Of a stretch of 64,000 bases of DNA, positions 1 to 8,298 are shown in pieces. Source of the stretch: Thalassospira marina (GTDB taxonomy: Bacteria; Pseudomonadota; Alphaproteobacteria; Rhodospirillales; Thalassospiraceae); NCBI RefSeq assembly GCF_002844375.1, contig NZ_CP024200.1:295501-359500 (forward strand), in the 5' to 3' direction. How positions within the stretch are numbered: position 1 is the stretch's first letter; the number at the start of each line of letters is the position of its first letter. The notes below the pieces were generated by a model. That model saw only the letters and a list, made by a program, of their open reading frames with translations. It was not told the DNA's origin and ran no database searches. The position numbers and the translations under genes are program-made.

Positions 1-411
1 GAAGACGAAATCATGGTCCAGGCTTTTGATCATTCCGTGATCACCCCACGTGACCCGCAGTCGGGCAACCCGACCGGCACCCGTATCCATCAGCCGGTAA
101 CCTTCACCTGCACGCTGAACAAAGCCGTGCCGCTGATGTACAATGCCCTCGTCACCGGCGAGCTGCTGCCGAAGGTTGAACTGAAATGGTACCGCACCCA
201 GGCGTCCGAGCAGGTTCACTTCTTCACCACGTCGTTTGAAGAAGCCCTGATCGTTGATATCAACTGCGCCATGCCGCATGCAAAAGACCCGGCAACCAAA
301 GACTTCACCCAGCTTGTTGATGTCAAAATGACCTACCGTAAAATCATGTGGGAACACGTTGTTGCCGGTACCTCGGGTTCCGACGACTGGCGCGCTCCTG
401 TCCAGGCTTAA
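1..411 (+). CDS. hcp: T6SS Hcp tube protein, 5' end cut by window edge
   Basis: This is the C-terminal 136 codons of an Hcp-family protein, the hexameric ring that stacks into the T6SS inner tube. The reading frame is open from base 1 (E-D-E-I-M-V-Q-A-F), so the true start lies left of the window. The ATG at 13 is internal, because Hcp proteins are about 160-170 residues and the conserved hydrophobic stretch normally follows an N-terminal beta-strand that is missing here. The segment around VQAFDHSVITPRDPQSG, the LMYNAL helix and the later VDVKMTYRKIMWEH strand are typical of Hcp. The next gene is vgrG on the same strand after 220 bp, the usual hcp-vgrG arrangement. No T6SS sheath or baseplate genes are visible, so this is either the edge of a main cluster or an auxiliary island. 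Family assignment is firm. Confidence 0.93.
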   Translation, partial: EDEIMVQAFDHSVITPRDPQSGNPTGTRIHQPVTFTCTLNKAVPLMYNALVTGELLPKVELKWYRTQASEQVHFFTTSFEEALIVDINCAMPHAKDPATKDFTQLVDVKMTYRKIMWEHVVAGTSGSDDWRAPVQA

Positions 412-435
412 GGTCTGTCTCTCCCAACCAGACCT

Positions 436-460
436 GCCGGACCTGTTTATCGGGTCCGGC
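436..460 (+). terminator. Probable intrinsic terminator after hcp
   Basis: A perfect 8-bp inverted repeat (GCCGGACC at 436-443, GGTCCGGC at 453-460) with a 9-nt loop starts 25 bp after the hcp stop. It is followed by TTCCTGTGTTT, a weak T-rich run. It would separate abundant hcp message from vgrG, but the poor T-tract makes termination strength uncertain. Confidence 0.55.
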
Positions 461-634
461 TTCCTGTGTTTGTGCGGGGGTGCGTGGGGCTGGCCATATT
501 TTTTGCTGATACGGCCACGTTTTCGCCACTTCCGCACGTCACGGTTGCAGGCAAAGGGTAAAGCCGGTTTGCCGGTTTTTGGGAGCCCATCCGGGTTGTT
601 TTAGTGTTACCGCGTTCGCAGCAAGAGGCGCACC

Positions 635-2740
635 ATGAATCATATCATTTCGGAAGAAACCCTTTCGGGACTGGCAAAACGGTTTTTATCGCAGGACCAG
701 GATCTGGCATTCGCTTTTACCGGTGCTGCCGGGGATTTTTCCGTGGTCGGGTTCGAGGCACGCGAAACCATAAACGCCCCGTTTGAAATTTCGATCAATC
801 TGGCATCGTCAGACCCGGCGATAGACCTTCATTCCCTGATCGATGCACCCGCCTGCCTTGGCATTTACAACAAATATGATGAAGTGCGGTTCCTGCACGG
901 CATTGTTACCGAGGTCGAACGGGGTGATAGCGGTATTCGCCGCACCTTTTATTCCGTTACGCTGCGCCCGAGCCTGAGCCGCCTTGACCACGGATCTGAC
1001 AGCCGCATCTGGCAGACCAAAACCGTGCCCGAGATTGTTTCCGAGGTGTTCAAGGAATACAGCATCACCGATGTTGAATGGCGCCTGAACGGGCAGCACG
1101 CCCCGCGGGAATATTGCACCCAGTACCGTGAAACGCATCGGGGCTTTGTGGAGCGTCTGCTGTCGGAAGAAGGTATTTTTTATTATTTCGAGCATTCCGA
1201 AAGCAGCCATAAGCTGATCCTGACGGATGCGCCGCTGGCAACGCCGATGCTGCCAAATGCGGGCCAGATTCAGTATAATTCGCGACCGGGTGGCCAAAAT
1301 CGAGGTAGCTGGATCAGCGCCTTTTCCCAGCGTGAAAAACTGCGTTCTTCCACCTATGAGATGAACGACTACACCTTTAAAAACCCGCCGGCCAACCAGC
1401 GCCGTAATCAGGCTGCGCAGGAAAATAACGGCCTGCAGGGTGACTATGCCCTTTATGATTATCCTGGCCGTTATAAGGACCCGCGCGTTGGTGGTGACTT
1501 CACCAAACACCGGATTGAAAGTGTACGGGTTGACGCCACAACCGGCCACGGCCAAACCAGCAATATTCAGCTTTGCCCGGGTTACCATTTTGAGCTGACC
1601 GGCCATGACGATGCCAGCGCCAACGGCCGCCATCGTATCCTTTCTGTTCAGCATAGCGGCACGCAATCCGCGGCGCTGGAGGAAGATGCCGGCGAAGGTG
1701 CTACAACCTATAAAGCCAGCTTTACGACCATGCCCGGCCATTTGCCCTATCGTGCGCCACTGGCGCAAAAGCCGCTGGTGGATGGTCCGCAAATTGCCCA
1801 TGTGACCGGCCCGGAAGGCGAAGAAATTTACTGTGATGAATTTGGCCGTATCAAGGTGTGGTTCCCGTGGGACCGGTACGGTGAAAAGAACGAAAATTCA
1901 TCCTGCTGGATCCGCGTAAGCCAGAACTGGGCCGGTGGGGCCTGGGGGCATATGGCGATCCCGCGTATTGGCCATGAAGTGATTGTTGATTATCTGGAAG
2001 GTGACCCGGACCAGCCCATCGTAACGGGCCGGACCTATCATGCTACCAACCGCCCGCCTTATGGCCTGCCGGAAAACAAAACGCGGATGACGATCAAATC
2101 CCAAACCCATAAGGGCGAGGGTTATAACGAATTCCGGTTTGAAGACGAAGCCGGGCGGGAAGAGGTCTTTATGCATGCGCAAAAAGACCACAACACCATC
2201 ATTGAAAACAACGAAACCCACCAGATTGGCAATGACCGCGCCAAAACCGTTGCCCATGACCAGAGCGAAAGCATTGGTAACGACAAAACCATCAATGTGA
2301 AAAACGACCATACCGAGAATATCGGTAACGACATGACCTATTCCGTTGGCCGCAACCAGCAGGAAAAATATGGCAAGGATCATGTCCATACAGTGGGCAA
2401 TATTCACAAACAATCGATCTATGCCGACCATCTTTATGAAACCGGTCGCAATTACGAAGGCTCGGTTGCGGGCACCTACAAGCTTGATGTGGGTAAAACC
2501 ATCACGACGAATACCGGCACCCACACGCTGATGGCATTTGAGAAATTTGTCATCAAGGGGCCGGGAGGCAAGATCGTGCTGGATTCATCAGGCATCACAC
2601 TTGAAGCCCCGAAAATCAACCTGAAAGGGGCGGTTTCGATGGGGGGCTCTGGCTCCGCACAGGTGCCCACCCTGTCGATGGCCGCCAATGAAGGCCTGCC
2701 GATTTGTGAAGAATGCGCCAAAAAGGCCGCGGAGGAATAA
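635..2740 (+). CDS. vgrG: T6SS spike protein VgrG
   Basis: A 701-residue VgrG, the trimeric spike that caps the Hcp tube and punctures target cells. The N-terminal part (about 1-370) is the gp27-like hub. The gp5-type OB fold lies at about 390-465 (FGRIKVWFPWDRYG, then GHMAIPRIGHEVIVDYLEGDP). Residues about 518-630 form the gp5 C-terminal beta-helix, seen as short repeats such as NETHQIGNDRAKTV and HTENIGNDMTYSVG. A further beta segment (about 640-665) precedes a short tail with a Cys-X2-Cys pair (ICEEC). The tail is too short to be an effector domain, so cargo must attach non-covalently. The ATG at 635 has a GAGGCG ribosome-binding site. The stop is 3 bp before the PAAR gene, so the two are cotranscribed. 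Confidence in the family is very high. Confidence 0.96.
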   Translation: MNHIISEETLSGLAKRFLSQDQDLAFAFTGAAGDFSVVGFEARETINAPFEISINLASSDPAIDLHSLIDAPACLGIYNKYDEVRFLHGIVTEVERGDSGIRRTFYSVTLRPSLSRLDHGSDSRIWQTKTVPEIVSEVFKEYSITDVEWRLNGQHAPREYCTQYRETHRGFVERLLSEEGIFYYFEHSESSHKLILTDAPLATPMLPNAGQIQYNSRPGGQNRGSWISAFSQREKLRSSTYEMNDYTFKNPPANQRRNQAAQENNGLQGDYALYDYPGRYKDPRVGGDFTKHRIESVRVDATTGHGQTSNIQLCPGYHFELTGHDDASANGRHRILSVQHSGTQSAALEEDAGEGATTYKASFTTMPGHLPYRAPLAQKPLVDGPQIAHVTGPEGEEIYCDEFGRIKVWFPWDRYGEKNENSSCWIRVSQNWAGGAWGHMAIPRIGHEVIVDYLEGDPDQPIVTGRTYHATNRPPYGLPENKTRMTIKSQTHKGEGYNEFRFEDEAGREEVFMHAQKDHNTIIENNETHQIGNDRAKTVAHDQSESIGNDKTINVKNDHTENIGNDMTYSVGRNQQEKYGKDHVHTVGNIHKQSIYADHLYETGRNYEGSVAGTYKLDVGKTITTNTGTHTLMAFEKFVIKGPGGKIVLDSSGITLEAPKINLKGAVSMGGSGSAQVPTLSMAANEGLPICEECAKKAAEE

Positions 2741-2743
2741 ACG

Positions 2744-3001
2744 ATGAAGCCGGTTGCACGGGTAGGCGACAAGGTCGATTGTTCCAAACATGGCAGCGGC
2801 ACCATTTCATCAGGTGGTCAGTCTCTGGTGGATGGCAAACCTGTCGCGCGTATTGGCGATAAATGCAGTTGCGGCGGCACCATCACCCAGGGATCAAGCC
2901 AGTCGATGGATAATGGTAAACCCATTGCCTATCTTGGCTGCGCGATAAGCTGTGGCGGTACCATTACCTCGGGCTCGCCAACGGCGAAGGTCAAGCCCTG
3001 A
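2744..3001 (+). CDS. PAAR-domain T6SS tip protein
   Basis: An 85-residue stand-alone PAAR protein, which sharpens the VgrG tip and can carry effectors. It opens with MKPVARVGDKVDCSKHG and holds three similar blocks (VARVGDKVDC, VARIGDKCSCGG, IAYLGCAISCGG). Each block carries His or Cys residues expected to bind the zinc ion at the cone apex. It starts 3 bp after the vgrG stop and has no C-terminal toxin extension. The effector encoded downstream is therefore likely loaded through VgrG/PAAR by the DUF4123 adaptor. The length fits minimal PAAR proteins. Confidence 0.9.
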   Translation: MKPVARVGDKVDCSKHGSGTISSGGQSLVDGKPVARIGDKCSCGGTITQGSSQSMDNGKPIAYLGCAISCGGTITSGSPTAKVKP

Positions 3002-3090
3002 GATAGATCGGGAAATTGGATCAGTAAAAGTGAAGGTGTTTTGTCGATTTAACGGCTCCTGATTGTTCTCGATGGGGTGTTGGTTTGACG

Positions 3091-4050
3091 ATGAATGTAT
3101 ACGAAGCCTGGATTGGTGACTGTCATTTAAAAGAGGTTGACGGGCAGCGTGAATGTCGCTGCCAGGTTGCCGTTTGGGCCGATGGATATGATGTTTTTCA
3201 TGCCCGCCTGATTGAGCATATTGAGGCGAAAGGTCTATGCCTGCTTTGGGTTGAGGAAGGGCTGCCCGCAACTCGATATTTGCAGCGCCATAGCGATCAG
3301 CAGCGTCAGATTGGTATTTTGGCGCGCACGGTTCACGAGGGGCATCTGGTTGAACTGGCACAGACGAATTTTCAAACTGTAGAAACCGGGCCGGACCCAG
3401 AGCATAAATACCTGATATACGAGGACATTTCTGATCTGGTGCCACTTGATGATCAGTTTGGTGCATGGCCCGCAAAAAACACTCCGGACGCGCTGATCCA
3501 TCCGCTATTTGGGCAGCCTCAACCCGCGACGCCTGATGATGAGCATTATGGTCATGAGGGCGATGTGCCCGTTATGCGAACTTTTGCGATTATAGATGCT
3601 GCCAAGCTTCAATCCGGTTTCGATGAGATTGAAGAGTGTGGGGTGCCATATCGCTGCCTTTTTAAAGGAAAGGCTGCGCAAGACCTTAGGGACGTTGCCC
3701 CCTATCTTCTAGAGATTGATGCAGCTTCGGAGATGACCCGTCGACTGCTGACCTATAATCCGAAATTGCCAGATAACATGACCACAGCGCATTTATGGCA
3801 TAAAGAGCCAGGTATTTATATCCGGTCACGCATGTGTTTCGATGATGTATGGTGCCACTTTCGTAAATTTGTTCGTATTCAGGACGAAAATGGTAAATGG
3901 TTTTATTTCAGGTTTTGGGAGCCATCTGTTCTCGACCAATTGCCAGAGATATTCAGTCCGGAAAATGGCAAAAAATTTTTTGCAAGAAATTTAAGTTTTG
4001 TATTGCTAACGGCAAACCCCAGCGCAGGCAGGATCATCAGACGTGTTTGA
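3091..4050 (+). CDS. DUF4123-containing T6SS effector chaperone/adaptor with extra N-terminal domain
   Basis: About 319 residues. The C-terminal half (about 165-290, beginning FAIIDAAKLQSGFDEIEECG and running through CLFKGKAAQDL and APYLLEI) matches DUF4123, the TEC/Tap adaptor domain that loads a cognate effector onto VgrG. This fits its place between the PAAR gene and the lipase gene. The first 155 residues (VAVWADGYDVFHARLIEHIE, then LCLLWVEEG) form a separate domain I do not recognise. The ATG at 3091 is preferred; a TTG two codons upstream at 3085 is possible, and a GGGGTG at 3074-3079 could serve either. The 3' end overlaps the next gene by 8 bp, indicating translational coupling. Base composition becomes more AT-rich from here on. 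Confidence 0.78.
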   Translation: MNVYEAWIGDCHLKEVDGQRECRCQVAVWADGYDVFHARLIEHIEAKGLCLLWVEEGLPATRYLQRHSDQQRQIGILARTVHEGHLVELAQTNFQTVETGPDPEHKYLIYEDISDLVPLDDQFGAWPAKNTPDALIHPLFGQPQPATPDDEHYGHEGDVPVMRTFAIIDAAKLQSGFDEIEECGVPYRCLFKGKAAQDLRDVAPYLLEIDAASEMTRRLLTYNPKLPDNMTTAHLWHKEPGIYIRSRMCFDDVWCHFRKFVRIQDENGKWFYFRFWEPSVLDQLPEIFSPENGKKFFARNLSFVLLTANPSAGRIIRRV

Positions 4051-5011
4051 AAAACTGTTTCTATACAGCCGCAACGTTCTCATGCTTGTAGTTTGTACGC
4101 TGGTCGTAGCCTGTAAACAGGAGGCGGATGTGGATACGATCAATATCGATGATGTGAAAATCGATACAAGTGATTGGACTGATTACTGTATTGGTTATCA
4201 GTCGCTCAAAATCCCGCCGGGACTGAAGCCGTCGGTTCATCCATCTACGAATATCGATTGGCAATATCCCCAAATTGAACGCAATTTTCAGGGTTCCGCC
4301 CTTGATTATATCAAAGGGAATGAACGTTTTGGTGAGGCCGTCTTTACAACTCGGGTAAATGGTTGGGATTTTGTCGTTTCTACTGAAAGGGTTGATGGTT
4401 CTGTTGTTGCGGATTTTGCGCTTGTCTTTTTTGGTGCAAAAAAGGTGGATGGCACCCTTATTTCATTTCAGAGAGATGCGTCGACTTCTTTGGTTCCAGA
4501 TGTCTCTGATCCGAAATATAGAAAATTTTATGAAAAGTTGGATGTCGAGCCAGTTGCTGAACAAAACACATCGACTGGGTTTTGTTATGATGGTTATGTT
4601 TTTTCCGGCTATCAACCTGAAAATATATATGATTTTACAGTTGATTTCCTGAGTGGATCTGTAGGTGGACGTTTTGGGTATAGCCTTAGTCTTACGCAGG
4701 ATATAAAGCCCGTCCCGGATGATGATCGTCCGCTGGCTTCCGGTCCGACACTGGATATGTTTCCGGATGTTCTTCAGACCGAACAAACCGGTTTGGTGCG
4801 GAGTGATGTTTACCGTGGTTATATGACCCATATATGGGGCGTTGGAGAATATGAAGGTCGGAACTCAATTAAATCCCTTTTGCTTGGGCCGCAGAAAAAT
4901 GTGAAGACGCCTGTTGTTGCCCTCGATACGATTGGGGATATCCAGTCGACCGAGTATAAGCATGGTGAGAAAGAGTTTTTAGGAATTCTTGCTAGTCTAA
5001 ATCCAAATTAA
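4043..5011 (+). CDS. Lipoprotein, probable Tli4-like immunity protein for the adjacent lipase effector
   Basis: A 322-residue protein starting at GTG 4043, inside the end of the adaptor gene. It begins with a lipoprotein signal: basic residues (FEKLFLYSRN), a hydrophobic core and a lipobox LVVAC with Cys24, so the mature protein is expected to be lipid-anchored facing the periplasm. An ATG at 4082 would remove the charged n-region and is less likely. The opening of the mature protein (TDYCIGYQSLKIPPG) and the C-terminal EFLGILASLN resemble Tli4-type immunity proteins that neutralise periplasmic phospholipase effectors. That match is from memory and moderate. The effector gene follows after 10 bp. 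The gene is clearly more AT-rich than vgrG, as expected for exchangeable effector-immunity cassettes. Confidence 0.62.
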   Translation: MFEKLFLYSRNVLMLVVCTLVVACKQEADVDTINIDDVKIDTSDWTDYCIGYQSLKIPPGLKPSVHPSTNIDWQYPQIERNFQGSALDYIKGNERFGEAVFTTRVNGWDFVVSTERVDGSVVADFALVFFGAKKVDGTLISFQRDASTSLVPDVSDPKYRKFYEKLDVEPVAEQNTSTGFCYDGYVFSGYQPENIYDFTVDFLSGSVGGRFGYSLSLTQDIKPVPDDDRPLASGPTLDMFPDVLQTEQTGLVRSDVYRGYMTHIWGVGEYEGRNSIKSLLLGPQKNVKTPVVALDTIGDIQSTEYKHGEKEFLGILASLNPN

Positions 5012-5021
5012 GGAGTTGAAC

Positions 5022-6668
5022 ATGGCTGCTTGTCCAAAAGATGTAGTTGTGCCGGTTGTTTTTATTCCAGGAATTATGGGTTCACGCTTGCAAGTCAAAG
5101 GTAATAAAGAAAAAACTATATGGGATCCTGATGACAAATATTTCATGATTGGAGCATATGGGGGGAATGGTGGTTTCTATCGAAATCCATTGGTGATGGC
5201 GCCAATGTTTGGTGCGTTAAGTTCGGCGGGTGTTCCTTTGCCGGGTGATAATATTTTTGAAAAAAATAGTGTTCGCAGATCGGCTGCTGCTCGGAAAAAA
5301 CTTCTTATTGGTGGGTCGTTATTTAATAAAGATTACCTTGAGCCAATGGAATACTCGAAAAATGAGAATATTTCGGATGTTTCATCCGGTTTTTGGGGGT
5401 CGCAAGTAGAGCGAAATTGGGGCTCCGTCTCGTGGAGTTCGTATGGGCCTATCTTGCAAAAGCTGGAGCAGCAATTTCCACAAACGCTGAGCCTTGGCGT
5501 GAAGCAGGTTAACCCTGAATTCAATCTGGTGGAAATGCCGGTTTTCGCCTTGGGTTACAACTGGTCGGCGTCCAATGATGATTCTGGAAAATATGCTGCA
5601 GGCAAAATTAAAAAATGGGTCGAGAAGGCCAAGCAGCGTGCAAACGAGATAGGTGCGCAATGTCCTGGTGCCGTTGTTTTAACCCATTCGATGGGTGGGT
5701 TGGTGGCTCGGTCTGCAGCGATGATGCATGGTGCCGCAAGTGATATTTTTGCTGTTTTACATACGGTTATGCCAACGGATGGTGCCGCAGCTGCCTATAA
5801 ACGGTTTCATTTCGGATTTGAACACCCAGAATTTAGTATTTTTTCACCCGTTGATGGTGCTTTTGAACGTGCCGGATACGTGGTGTTGGGCCGCCAGGGC
5901 CAATTGGTAACGGCTATATTGGGCCATATGCCAGGTGGGCAGGAATTGTTACCCAATAAACGTTACAAGGATAATGATGGCAAGGCGCAATGGTTAAAGG
6001 TTCTGAATCCTGAACGTAACTGGGCGGTTAAATGGATGACGGATGATAAACCATTTGTCGAATTACCCAAAAGTGACCCCTACAGCGAAATCTACCGCCG
6101 TGAGGACCGGATGTATCGGGCTGCAAATCCGGAATGGCTATTTCCGGAGGGTATGGAGAATTTGCCGTCAGATAAATCCGGTTTCGATTACTTTAAGAAA
6201 ATTAACTTATTTGCTGAATTATTTCATGACAAGGTTGCTGCCGCTGGCGATTTCCATGAGGTGACGTATCTTTGCTACAGCGATGACCGGCGACTTAAAA
6301 CCTATGATCGGATTGATTGGGAAAGTGAAAAGCTTCTTGGGTCATGGGGCCGGAATGTGAACGAGAAGGACGTGTCGGCGGACCGTACAGATGATTATCG
6401 CCGTGAAGATGTGATTTTTGGCAGCGAGGAAGACAAGGAGATCTCCGGAGGCTTGACCGGGACAGATTTCAAGATCGCACCAGCGGACGGAGCAGGCGAT
6501 ATGACTGTGCCAGCGAGTGCGGGACGTTTTGTTTCGGGTGTGCCTGCGTCGCGCCGGATGGGCCACAAAAATGGCTATATGCACGAGCCCGCCCTGAAGG
6601 CCGGCATTGTTGAAACCTGGGTTAAAGATACGATGGTCGCTGTTTTAGGCAAGTGCACGTTGTATTGA
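5022..6668 (+). CDS. T6SS lipase effector (alpha/beta hydrolase, LCAT/PGAP1-like, possibly Tle4 type)
   Basis: A 548-residue alpha/beta hydrolase with no signal peptide, as expected for cargo carried by VgrG. The ATG at 5022 sits 6 bp after an excellent AAGGAG; the in-frame TTG at 5016 lies between the two and is rejected. VVFIPGIMGS near the N-terminus is the oxyanion-hole strand of LCAT/PGAP1-like lipases. The nucleophile elbow is THSMGG with Ser223, where Thr replaces the first Gly of GxSxG. GDMTVP (Asp493) and MHEPAL (His521) are the best candidates to complete the triad. Probable role: phospholipid hydrolysis in the target cell periplasm. A lipoprotein immunity gene upstream and a DUF4123 adaptor fit Tle systems, with Tle4/TplE the nearest I can suggest. 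The exact Tle class is not settled. Confidence 0.75.
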   Translation: MAACPKDVVVPVVFIPGIMGSRLQVKGNKEKTIWDPDDKYFMIGAYGGNGGFYRNPLVMAPMFGALSSAGVPLPGDNIFEKNSVRRSAAARKKLLIGGSLFNKDYLEPMEYSKNENISDVSSGFWGSQVERNWGSVSWSSYGPILQKLEQQFPQTLSLGVKQVNPEFNLVEMPVFALGYNWSASNDDSGKYAAGKIKKWVEKAKQRANEIGAQCPGAVVLTHSMGGLVARSAAMMHGAASDIFAVLHTVMPTDGAAAAYKRFHFGFEHPEFSIFSPVDGAFERAGYVVLGRQGQLVTAILGHMPGGQELLPNKRYKDNDGKAQWLKVLNPERNWAVKWMTDDKPFVELPKSDPYSEIYRREDRMYRAANPEWLFPEGMENLPSDKSGFDYFKKINLFAELFHDKVAAAGDFHEVTYLCYSDDRRLKTYDRIDWESEKLLGSWGRNVNEKDVSADRTDDYRREDVIFGSEEDKEISGGLTGTDFKIAPADGAGDMTVPASAGRFVSGVPASRRMGHKNGYMHEPALKAGIVETWVKDTMVAVLGKCTLY

Positions 6669-6679
6669 GGCACGACATT

Positions 6680-7018
6680 ATGTTGTTAAATTCGCAAGAG
6701 CTTCAGAGTCTTAAGAATTCAGCGGAGACGAGCCGGAAACTCAGACTGAAGGCGATTTTTCTGGGCGAAATTGCCACGGCCTCTTTCGAGGATTTTCCTC
6801 CCGCACAGTTTTTTGACAGGAACTTTGAGGCGGCCCTCATGCTTCCGTCAATCCGGGATGACGAACTGCTTGATTTGTGCCAGATCGCCTATTTGCAACA
6901 GTGCGATCTTTTTGATCTTGCCGCCTTTCAGCGCTGTCAATCCGAACAGAAATGGCCCGCCAGGGCATTGTATCTTTCGGCAGTGCTGGAAAAGGTCAAA
7001 GAGAGTGGCAATTTCTGA
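6680..7018 (+). CDS. Small protein of unknown function at the end of the T6SS cargo operon
   Basis: A 112-residue soluble protein from ATG 6680, with GAGG at 6667-6670. An in-frame start at 6653 would overlap the lipase gene. It is mostly predicted helical (repeated Leu/Ala/Glu/Gln, e.g. LDLCQIAYLQQCDLFDLAAF) and has no signal peptide or membrane segment. I do not recognise the family. Its position 11 bp after the effector gene, on the same strand, suggests a role in the same module, such as an accessory chaperone or second immunity factor; that is inference only. The closest comparison would be small helical proteins encoded beside other vgrG/DUF4123 cassettes. Confidence 0.6.
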   Translation: MLLNSQELQSLKNSAETSRKLRLKAIFLGEIATASFEDFPPAQFFDRNFEAALMLPSIRDDELLDLCQIAYLQQCDLFDLAAFQRCQSEQKWPARALYLSAVLEKVKESGNF

Positions 7019-7134
7019 TATCTATCCGGCATTTTAAATATCGTTGATCGATTGAGTTTCGGCTTGCAAGGCAGGTTGGTTGTGATGTTTGTTTGTTCTG
7101 TTTGATCAGCAGCTTGAAGACATACGGAACTGCA

Positions 7135-8298
7135 ATGACGCCTGCGCCGACCCCTGCCGACATTCCTGCAATGGAACAGAAAATTCGTACTGCGCTGGAA
7201 AAGCAGCAGCACGATGTTGCCGAGGCCCTGTGTCGCGATATGCTGGTGCAGGGGGGGCAGTTGCATGTCTGGCGCTGGCTGGTGCTGGCGTTACGCCAGC
7301 AGAGCAAAGCACAGGAAGCCCTGCCCATTCTTGAAATGCTGGTGGAGCAATTGCCCGGTAATCTGGATGTGCGGTTTGATCTGGCCGAGGTGTTATTGCT
7401 GCTGGGCGAGTTTGGCCGGGGCTGGCGGGAATATAAATATCGCTACAGCCTGGGCCACACTACGCATATGGATCGCAAGGTGCAAAAGCCCCTATGGGAT
7501 GGCAGGCTTCTGCGCGGGAAGACCCTGCTGGTTCATGATGAACAGGGTTTTGGTGATACCTTTCAGTTCCTGCGCCTGATTGGTGCAGCCAAGGAACGCA
7601 GCCAGGCCCGGATCATTTTGCAAATTCGCGAAGAACAGCAAAGCTTTGCCAAGCGAATGACAGGCATTGACGACGTCATCATTCAGGGTGCTTTGCCGCC
7701 TGAATTTGACATGCATTGCCATTTGATGACCCTGCCCATGGCGTTAGGCCTGAAAATGCAGGATCTGCCCGGCGAAGTTCCTTATTTGAAAACCAGCCCG
7801 GAACGCCTGAAGAAATGGAAAAAACGCCTGAAGGATTTACCGCGCCCGCTGGTGGGGCTGGTTTGGGCCGGGCGACCAACGCATTTAAATGATGCCAATC
7901 GTTCGCTGGCATTTGCAGAACTGGCCCCGCTGGGCGATAGCGGTGTAACATTTGTGGCCGTGCAAAAGGGTGACCGCGCTGATGATGCCAAAACACCACC
8001 CGCAGGCATGAATGTGATCAGCCTTTCTGACGAGATTGAGGATTTCGAGGATACTGCCGCGATTTTCCAGATCCTTGATCTGTTAATTTCAGTTGATAGT
8101 TCGCCGGTGCATCTTGCCGGGGCCATTGGCCGCCCGGCTTGGGTGATGTTGCCCTTTGTGCCAGACTGGCGCTGGCTGCTCGATCGTGAGGATACACCTT
8201 GGTATCCTTCTGTCCGGCTGTTTCGTCAGCCCCGGGCGGGCGATTGGCACAGCGTGATTGCCAATATCCGAACTGCCCTTCTGGAAAAATTCGCATGA
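7135..8298 (+). CDS. TPR protein with C-terminal glycosyltransferase family 9-like domain
   Basis: About 387 residues from ATG 7135. TTG codons upstream, and the internal ATG at 7171, are alternatives; no strong Shine-Dalgarno decides. The N-terminal quarter carries TPR-like helices (DVAEALCRDMLVQGG, EALPILEMLVEQLPG). The rest resembles the GT9/heptosyltransferase-like domain found in TPR proteins: LLVHDEQGFGDTFQFLRL, then VGLVWAGRPTHLNDANRSL, then DLLISVDSSPVHLAGAIGRPAW near the C-terminus, where the nucleotide sugar would bind. No signal peptide, so cytoplasmic. Substrate unknown. The stop overlaps the next start by 4 bp (ATGA), so the two genes are translationally coupled. Confidence 0.8.
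   Translation: MTPAPTPADIPAMEQKIRTALEKQQHDVAEALCRDMLVQGGQLHVWRWLVLALRQQSKAQEALPILEMLVEQLPGNLDVRFDLAEVLLLLGEFGRGWREYKYRYSLGHTTHMDRKVQKPLWDGRLLRGKTLLVHDEQGFGDTFQFLRLIGAAKERSQARIILQIREEQQSFAKRMTGIDDVIIQGALPPEFDMHCHLMTLPMALGLKMQDLPGEVPYLKTSPERLKKWKKRLKDLPRPLVGLVWAGRPTHLNDANRSLAFAELAPLGDSGVTFVAVQKGDRADDAKTPPAGMNVISLSDEIEDFEDTAAIFQILDLLISVDSSPVHLAGAIGRPAWVMLPFVPDWRWLLDREDTPWYPSVRLFRQPRAGDWHSVIANIRTALLEKFA

Noticed and set aside
809..1801. Minus-strand frame of 330 codons inside vgrG
   Set aside because: Fully antisense to a clear VgrG with all expected domains; translation shows no known family.
8199..8294. Longer N-terminus for the lipoprotein hydrolase
   Set aside because: It would overlap the preceding gene by 100 bp and bury the lipoprotein signal, which starts correctly at ATG 8295.
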